A DNA stretch of 11,683 nt from Actinomycetota bacterium (GTDB lineage Bacteria; Actinomycetota; UBA4738; HRBIN12): contig VAYX01000077.1 of the NCBI GenBank assembly GCA_005885325.1, forward strand, positions 1 to 11,683. Direction: 5' to 3'. The notes below the pieces were generated by a model, which was given only the letters and a program-made list of their open reading frames with translations, ran no database searches and had not been told where the DNA came from. Positions 7,952 to 11,683 of this stretch are shown here, piece by piece. A program made the position numbers and the translations under genes. Position 1 is the stretch's first letter, and each line of letters starts with the position of its first letter.

Positions 7952-9109
7952 TCAGTGGTGGAACTGGAAGGAATCGACGACCGGCATTGCCTCGGGCAGC
8001 AGCGCGTCCCACGCGGCCTTGTCCGCCGCTTCGATGTCGATCAGCAGGGCTCGGTCGGGCCCGAGCGGAAGGATGACAAGCCGCATCCGGCCGTCACCGA
8101 GGAGGCCCCAGTCGAGCCCCTCATCAGCCGTGCTCTGGGCGTTGAGGAACATGGGCACCGCCGGTTTGCCCTCCGACCATGGGCAGGTGTCCTTCCACGT
8201 CGGGTCGATCGAGACGTCGAGCGAGTACCCGGTCAGTCCGCCCAAGCGAGCGCCCTCGACGATGGCAGTTACCCGGAGGCCGGGCACGAAGCGGAGCCAC
8301 CTGTAGATCGCCTTTGCCGACGATCCGACCCCGGTTTCCGGCTTTATTGCGCAAGCGGTGCCTTGCGCGTGTGCCAGCACGTCCGAGAAGACCCAGATTC
8401 CCGCGCCATCGGGGCCGTTCCGGCGCTTGAGGACGTAACCGTCAGCCGCGTCTTCTGGATTGGTCCAGCCCTCGGGCACCGTGTACCCGAACTTGCCGTA
8501 GTCGAAGTGCCAGTTGGGAGCTCGCACGAACGGCGTGTAGTTGATCGACACGTGTGGGCCCGGGTCCAGATCGCCGAGGCACCACTGCGGCGCGTTCGGG
8601 CAGGCGGCGCGGATCCAGTCGCCGGCGATGGCAGCGATGCGCGTGGCGCACGCGTCGGTGCCGTTTCCAACCATCAGCCTCAGCCCGCTCGCAGTCAGTC
8701 CGAACGTGTACGTGCCGGCATCGCCCTTGTGGCAGCCGTTCCCGTCCGTCTTGAGATCCGCCTGGACCAGGCCACTCGGGTCGACGCCCAGCGTCGAAGC
8801 CAGCACGGGTCGGAGCGGAGCGTCGGGTGGGACGCTGGCGTAGAACTTGAGACTGCTCGCCGTCAGCTCGAGCGCGTTCGCGATTGGCGGTTCGGTCAGC
8901 CCCGCGATCTCGTGCGGCGTGCGAACCCACAGGTGGCGCATCGCTGGCGCGAGTGCCTCTGGCCGTGCCGAGGCGATCGGCGATGGAGGTGCGGGGCTCA
9001 CTGAGGCGCTCGGCGCTGTGGCCCCGGGGCCGGCCGTGGTGCATGCAGCAAGCAGCAGGGTCACGATCACGCCAGGGGCGAGGCGATTGGCTCGGCGGTT
9101 CGTGGTCAC
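7952..9109 (-). CDS. Two-domain lipoprotein of unknown function
   Basis: 385 aa from GTG at 9109, chosen because GAGGAG lies 8 nt upstream and the signal peptide then starts normally; the open frame to 9247 adds residues with no export logic. The lipobox is LLLAAC (Cys23), followed by a Ser/Pro linker. Residues about 85-185 form a small compact-looking domain with GTYTFGLTASGLRLMVGNGT (132-151), DACATR and WCLGDLDPG, four cysteines (126, 154, 170, 177) and the pattern of a lipocalin-like strand-rich fold; this fold guess is from recall. Residues 200-385 are a second domain: YTVPEGW (209-215), YRWLRFVPGLRV (269-280), LGG (289-291), RLVILPLG (343-350) and PVVDSFQF near the end. The last part resembles the C-terminal domain of the 1497-3287 kelch protein. 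It is the first gene after the sigma A / anti-sigma A pair and has its own candidate promoter. Confidence 0.82.
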   Translation of the reverse strand: MTTNRRANRLAPGVIVTLLLAACTTAGPGATAPSASVSPAPPSPIASARPEALAPAMRHLWVRTPHEIAGLTEPPIANALELTASSLKFYASVPPDAPLRPVLASTLGVDPSGLVQADLKTDGNGCHKGDAGTYTFGLTASGLRLMVGNGTDACATRIAAIAGDWIRAACPNAPQWCLGDLDPGPHVSINYTPFVRAPNWHFDYGKFGYTVPEGWTNPEDAADGYVLKRRNGPDGAGIWVFSDVLAHAQGTACAIKPETGVGSSAKAIYRWLRFVPGLRVTAIVEGARLGGLTGYSLDVSIDPTWKDTCPWSEGKPAVPMFLNAQSTADEGLDWGLLGDGRMRLVILPLGPDRALLIDIEAADKAAWDALLPEAMPVVDSFQFHH

Positions 9110-9117
9110 GTCGTGGA

Positions 9118-9123
9118 CTCCTC
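9118..9123 (-). promoter_or_regulatory. Ribosome binding site GAGGAG deciding the GTG start at 9109
   Basis: GAGGAG on the minus strand, 8 nt before GTG 9109. No comparable site precedes the longer start at 9247, so this site fixes the N-terminus of the lipoprotein. Confidence 0.8.
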
Positions 9124-9154
9124 GCGCAGGTCTGGATGCGGCCGTGTCGAGGAG

Positions 9155-9182
9155 AAGACAATCGAGCGGGCGAAAACCTTCA
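9155..9182 (-). promoter_or_regulatory. Candidate ECF-type promoter of the lipoprotein operon
   Basis: On the minus strand, TGAAGGTTT (9182-9174) is followed, 14 nt after its last T, by GTCTT (9159-9155). The same two blocks at the same spacing lie just before sigma A (11192-11165). The form resembles ECF promoters (GAA-containing -35, GTC-containing -10, spacer near 16). The predicted start near 9148 leaves a leader of about 40 nt containing the GAGGAG. Confidence 0.6.
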
Positions 9183-9191
9183 CGCCGATCT

Positions 9192-9208
9192 GTGATCGCG
9201 AGGATCAC
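9192..9208. promoter_or_regulatory. Perfect 17-bp dyad upstream of the lipoprotein promoter
   Basis: GTGATC-GCGAG-GATCAC is a perfect 6-5-6 inverted repeat between the anti-sigma A stop (9213) and the -35 block at 9182. It could be an operator for a dimeric regulator or a short RNA hairpin after the upstream gene. With no T-tract directly after it, a terminator is less likely. Confidence 0.4.
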
Positions 9209-9212
9209 TAGC

Positions 9213-10595
9213 TCAGAAGCCGAGCGGTGTCCACGTTGCGCCGCCATCCTTCGTCACGAACAGGATCTGTGAGCGCGGAGCGGAACCGCAGTCGATCAGA
9301 TGCGCCCGCTGACAGTCCTCGGTTGCCCAGCCCGTCTGCTCGGTCGCGAAGTGCACGTGGGCAGGTGGCTGCTGGACGCTGTAGAGAGAGATCGACGGGA
9401 TCACGGTGCGCCAGTGCGCACCCGCATCGGTCGTCCATAGGATCTCCGACGGCGAGCCGGAGGCCAACACCCAGGTCGTCGCGGAGAGGAACTGCACCTG
9501 GGCGTCGCCCGAGCCGGGCAGCTCCTCGACGAGCTGCCACGACGCCGGGTCCTCGCCGTTCCTCCAGAGGGACTGCGGAATGATCTTCCGGCCGCCGTCG
9601 ACGCTGATGGCGATCAGGAGGTGCCCATCATCGCCCCGGATGATCGCGTCGACGGTCTTCATCGGGTTCTTCGGCGCAAGGGTCCCCGTCGGGAACTCGT
9701 ACCTGGTGTAGGTCACGCCCCCGTCCTCGGAGGCAGCGAACCAGTTCTCGAACGGTTTGGTATCGAACTTGCCGGCGGTCTCCACGAGGAATGAGCCGTT
9801 CGCGGGTAAGAGCTTCCCATCACTGGCGTCCATGTGAGGCTGGACGCCCCGACTGGGCCCCGCCCAAGTGATCCCGCCGTCGTTCGTCGAGAAGACCACC
9901 AGGCCGGTGCCCTTCGGCGCCTGGTAGCGCGCGGGATCGACGTAGCTCGCGGCCACGTCCTGGCTCGATCGGATGGTGAAGATCGGCTGGCCCATACCCT
10001 GGGCGCCGTCAAGCACATGCGCGGTCCAGGTGGTGCCCCCGTCGTGGGTCACGCTGATCGTGGACCCGTCACCCGTCGGTACATAGGCCGTGTCGGCATC
10101 CGCGAAGCCCTCGGACGGCCAACCCATCTCCCAGTTCTCGGGCTGGACGGCGCGCCATGTCGCGCCCGCGTCGTCCGTTCGCAGGATGGCCGTTCCCGCG
10201 ACGACCCATGTCACCGTGTCGGACATCGGATAGACCCCGCTCAGCGGCGCGAACATGCCAGCGTTAGCCGGCAGGCCTCGCGGCCGCAGGTCCGGGGTCT
10301 CGAGGGCGCTCGCTGCCGGCGATTGCTCCGAAGAGGCCTCCGGAGAGGCAGGCGGGACGATGTTCGTGATGTAGTTCGAGCCAACCAGGAGCAGCCCGCC
10401 GAGGATCACCAGCAGCACGGCGGCGGCGGCGAGCAGTCCCAGCCGCCGCCGCGACCTGACGAGGGCAAGCGGCCGACCGACGCGGCCGGGGATCGCGGAG
10501 ATGCTTTCCCGAAGCGCAGGCGGCGCAATCTCCGTTGCCGGGATCTCCACGCGATACCAGGCGCGCAGCTGGAGCTCAAGCTCTCGATCAGTCAT
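9213..10595 (-). CDS. Membrane-anchored Asp-box (BNR/sialidase-type) beta-propeller, predicted anti-sigma factor A
   Basis: 460 aa. A cytosolic segment 1-50 begins MTDRELELQLRAW and ends in a basic cluster (RSRRR). One membrane span lies at 52-72, a Ser/Pro-rich linker at 80-105, and then a predicted extracellular propeller with six Asp-boxes at about 140-147, 183-190, 237-244, 289-296, 388-395 and 448-455. Order and spacing of the boxes match the 4687-6120 protein, with shared blocks such as LAPK-x-x-MK, DGHLLIA and SISLY; the two are paralogues. There are no cysteines in the cytosolic part, so no zinc anti-sigma motif. Cys428 and Cys436 form a likely disulfide-bonded loop where the paralogue has a longer one. 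ATG at 10595 overlaps the sigma A stop (ATGA), with a GGAGGG just upstream. The anti-sigma role comes from the coupling and topology; the propeller would sense an unknown extracellular ligand or partner. Confidence 0.85.
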   Translation of the reverse strand: MTDRELELQLRAWYRVEIPATEIAPPALRESISAIPGRVGRPLALVRSRRRLGLLAAAAVLLVILGGLLLVGSNYITNIVPPASPEASSEQSPAASALETPDLRPRGLPANAGMFAPLSGVYPMSDTVTWVVAGTAILRTDDAGATWRAVQPENWEMGWPSEGFADADTAYVPTGDGSTISVTHDGGTTWTAHVLDGAQGMGQPIFTIRSSQDVAASYVDPARYQAPKGTGLVVFSTNDGGITWAGPSRGVQPHMDASDGKLLPANGSFLVETAGKFDTKPFENWFAASEDGGVTYTRYEFPTGTLAPKNPMKTVDAIIRGDDGHLLIAISVDGGRKIIPQSLWRNGEDPASWQLVEELPGSGDAQVQFLSATTWVLASGSPSEILWTTDAGAHWRTVIPSISLYSVQQPPAHVHFATEQTGWATEDCQRAHLIDCGSAPRSQILFVTKDGGATWTPLGF

Positions 10596-11158
10596 CGGGC
10601 GGTCCCTCCCGCATCGGCGGCATCGATCGCCGCGTGGAGGCGCTGGAGCGCGTAGTGGAGACGGGACTGCACGGTCCCGGCCGGGATGTCGAGGCGGCTC
10701 GCGATCTCGTCGATCGCGAGGTCGCGGTAGAAGCGGAGGGCGACCACGATCCGGTGCTCCGCCGAGAGTGTCAGCAGCGCCGGACCCAGGACGTCCCGGT
10801 CGTGTGCCTGCCCGAACGGGTCGCCGGACGCGACCGCGATCTCCTCGGAGATGTCCTTCGCCTGCCAGCGCGACGAGCGCTGGAGCCGGTTACGGCAGAT
10901 GTTGACCAGGATTCGGTCGAACCAGGCCTCGAAGCGAGATTCGTCGCGGAGCGTGGACCACTTGCGCCAGGCTTGGACGTACGCGTCGTGGGTGGCGTCC
11001 TGTGCCTCGGCGGGGTCGCGGAGGATTGCGCGAGCGAGCCGGTACGACGCGTCGAGGTGGCCCTCGGCAAGGCGCGTAAAGGCCGCCCCCCGATCATCGG
11101 CTTGCGCACCTGCAACGGGCCGGCGGTCTGCCACGGTCACCTCGAGCGATTCACGCAC
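10592..11158 (-). CDS. ECF-type RNA polymerase sigma factor A
   Basis: 188 aa, ECF sigma-70 family. Region 2 lies at about residues 28-95 (LARAILRDPAEAQDATHDAY, VQAWRKW, then FDRILVNICRNRL). Region 4 lies at about 125-178 (LSAEHRIVVALRFYRDLAID, then IPAGTVQSRLHYALQRL as recognition helix-turn-helix). There is no C-terminal extension. The GTG at 11158 has no Shine-Dalgarno, but the -10 block of a candidate ECF promoter ends 6 nt before it, so the mRNA would begin at or next to the start codon and the transcript may be leaderless. GTG codons at 11140 and 11134 are alternatives; the latter has GAGG 5 nt upstream. The stop overlaps the ATG of the predicted anti-sigma gene by 4 nt. Its promoter matches the one before the lipoprotein gene, suggesting that it controls both. 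Confidence 0.93.
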   Translation of the reverse strand: MRESLEVTVADRRPVAGAQADDRGAAFTRLAEGHLDASYRLARAILRDPAEAQDATHDAYVQAWRKWSTLRDESRFEAWFDRILVNICRNRLQRSSRWQAKDISEEIAVASGDPFGQAHDRDVLGPALLTLSAEHRIVVALRFYRDLAIDEIASRLDIPAGTVQSRLHYALQRLHAAIDAADAGGTAR

Positions 11159-11164
11159 GATGAC

Positions 11165-11192
11165 ATGACAAACGGGCCCCGTGAAACCTTCA
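11165..11192 (-). promoter_or_regulatory. Candidate autoregulatory ECF-type promoter of sigma A
   Basis: TGAAGGTTT (11192-11184), a 14-nt gap, then GTCAT (11169-11165) on the minus strand, ending 6 nt before GTG 11158. The first nine bases and TTGTC are identical to the site at 9182-9155. Which sigma factor reads it is inferred: autoregulation by sigma A is the usual arrangement for ECF operons. Confidence 0.6.
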
Positions 11193-11251
11193 TCAGCTGC
11201 GCCACCCGGAGCCGATCACCCGAGTGGTACCAACCGTCGGAATCCGACATT

Positions 11252-11370
11252 TCTGCAGGATGCGCAGACGATCTCGCCGTTGGCGTCCCGGGTCTTGCCA
11301 GTTCGGCGAGATCCGCAGATCTGACCCAACCCGGCGGGCTCGATCGCGAATCGTCTGCGAGATACGCAGA
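11252..11370. repeat. Three 17-bp inverted repeats at an exact 51-bp period
   Basis: The dyads are TCTGCA-GGATG-CGCAGA (11252-11268), TCGGCG-AGATC-CGCAGA (11303-11319) and TCTGCG-AGATA-CGCAGA (11354-11370). The third is perfect and the other two have one mismatched pair each. Starts differ by exactly 51 bp. Copies two and three share a longer direct repeat, GCGAGAT-x-CGCAGATCTGAC (11306-11325 and 11357-11376). The array lies in the spacer between the divergent sigma A operon and the M16 gene. A row of operators is the main reading; a dispersed palindromic repeat is the alternative. Confidence 0.65.
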
Positions 11371-11414
11371 TCTGACGAAACTGGTCGCTCAGGCGGCGAA
11401 CCGACGGGCTGCGC

Positions 11415-11420
11415 TAGCAT
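11415..11420 (+). promoter_or_regulatory. Candidate -10 box for a leaderless M16 transcript
   Basis: TAGCAT fits the TAnnnT pattern and ends 6 nt before GTG 11427, so transcription would begin at the start codon. No Shine-Dalgarno precedes the GTG, in agreement. No clear -35 is seen. Confidence 0.4.
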
Positions 11421-11426
11421 CCTCGG

Positions 11427-11683
11427 GTGCCCGTCCCCAAGGTCCAGTTCACCCAATCGCGCCTGCCCAACGGCCTGCGGCTGATCGTCTCCGAGGACCA
11501 CCTGGCGCCCGTCGCCGCGGTGAACGTCTGGTACAACGTCGGCTCGAAGCACGAGGTCCCCGGCAAGACCGGCTTCGCCCACCTGTTCGAGCACGTGATG
11601 TTCCAGGGCTCGGCGCACGTCGGGAAGGCCGAGCACATCGCCCTCGTCCAGGCCGCCGGCGGGACGATGAACGGCACGACCTG
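11427..11683 (+). CDS. M16 family zinc metallopeptidase, N-terminal part (3' end outside window)
   Basis: Starts GTG at 11427 and is open to the window end, giving 85 codons. The N-terminus reads VQFTQSRLPNGLRLIVSED, the usual beginning of pitrilysin/insulinase-family (M16) peptidases, followed by AAVNVWYNVGSKHE. The inverted zinc motif HxxEH is present as H52-L-F-E55-H56 inside GFAHLFEHVMFQGS; both histidines bind zinc and Glu55 is the catalytic base in this family. AAGGTMNGTT at the end matches the block that normally follows. The full protein is usually 400-480 aa, or about 900 as a fused pair. There is no signal peptide, so it is probably cytosolic or released another way. It is divergent from the sigma A operon, with a 268-nt spacer holding both promoters and the dyad array. 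It resembles bacterial processing-peptidase-like members; exact substrate unknown. Confidence 0.93.
   Translation, partial: MPVPKVQFTQSRLPNGLRLIVSEDHLAPVAAVNVWYNVGSKHEVPGKTGFAHLFEHVMFQGSAHVGKAEHIALVQAAGGTMNGTT

Noticed and set aside
7940..9004. Long plus-strand open frame (354 codons) opposite the lipoprotein gene
   Set aside because: Shadow of the minus-strand gene in high-GC DNA. The product is Arg-rich with no recognisable domain, while the opposite strand has a signal peptide and conserved domain. Similar frames at 2316-3029, 5530-6273 and 9834-10655 were rejected for the same reason.
4687..10595. True sialidase enzymes
   Set aside because: Asp-boxes are structural and occur in many non-enzymatic propellers. 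No catalytic Arg triad or Asp/Tyr/Glu set was recognised, and the sigma-coupled, membrane-anchored layout points to signalling.
11193..11636. Minus-strand frame of 147 codons across the spacer and M16 start
   Set aside because: It runs antisense to the clear M16 HxxEH coding sequence. Its repeated SDLRIS residues are only the translated 51-bp dyad repeats.

Overview
The window is high-GC DNA with long open frames. It looks like a monoderm-type, probably uncultured Chloroflexota genome (for example the Limnocylindria / Ellin6529 group). This placement rests on the style of the Ser/Pro/Thr-linked lipoproteins, the beta-propeller surface proteins, the ECF sigma / propeller anti-sigma pairs and the frequent GTG starts. 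It is an inference; a high-GC actinobacterium is the main alternative.

Layout. A 3' fragment of carB (carbamoyl-phosphate synthase large subunit, + strand, 1-1449) and the 5' end of an M16 zinc peptidase gene (+ strand, 11427-11683) flank an island of about 9.7 kb. All eight intact genes of the island lie on the minus strand. In transcription order they are: ECF sigma factor A (11158-10592); its membrane-anchored Asp-box beta-propeller partner A, a predicted anti-sigma factor (10595-9213, ATGA overlap); a two-domain lipoprotein (9109-7952); a PD40/TolB-like propeller lipoprotein (7910-6759); ECF sigma factor B (6671-6117); Asp-box partner B (6120-4687, again an ATGA overlap); a 33-codon remnant of a lost gene (4687-4586); a seven-blade kelch lipoprotein (4573-3284); and a second seven-blade kelch lipoprotein with an extra C-terminal domain (3287-1497, TTGA overlap).

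How the genes may work together. The two sigma/anti-sigma modules are paralogous. Each anti-sigma candidate has a short cytosolic segment without a zinc motif, one membrane span and a six-Asp-box extracellular propeller. The four lipoproteins between and after them are also predicted outside the membrane; three are propellers, and two carry (with a third copy left as a remnant) the same small C-terminal domain. The simplest model is a cell-surface sensing system in which extracellular propellers control ECF sigma release and the lipoproteins are regulon members or co-sensors.

Regulation visible in the sequence. Two sites share TGAAGGTTT, then a 14-nt gap after the GAAGGTTT core, then GTC(A/T)T. 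One lies just before sigma A and one before the first lipoprotein. They look like one ECF promoter class and would make the sigma A operon autoregulated. The spacer shared by the island and the M16 gene also holds three 17-bp dyads (consensus TCTGCG-N5-CGCAGA) at an exact 51-bp period. No rRNA, tRNA, CRISPR array or insertion sequence was seen, and no gene-free stretch exceeds 300 bases.
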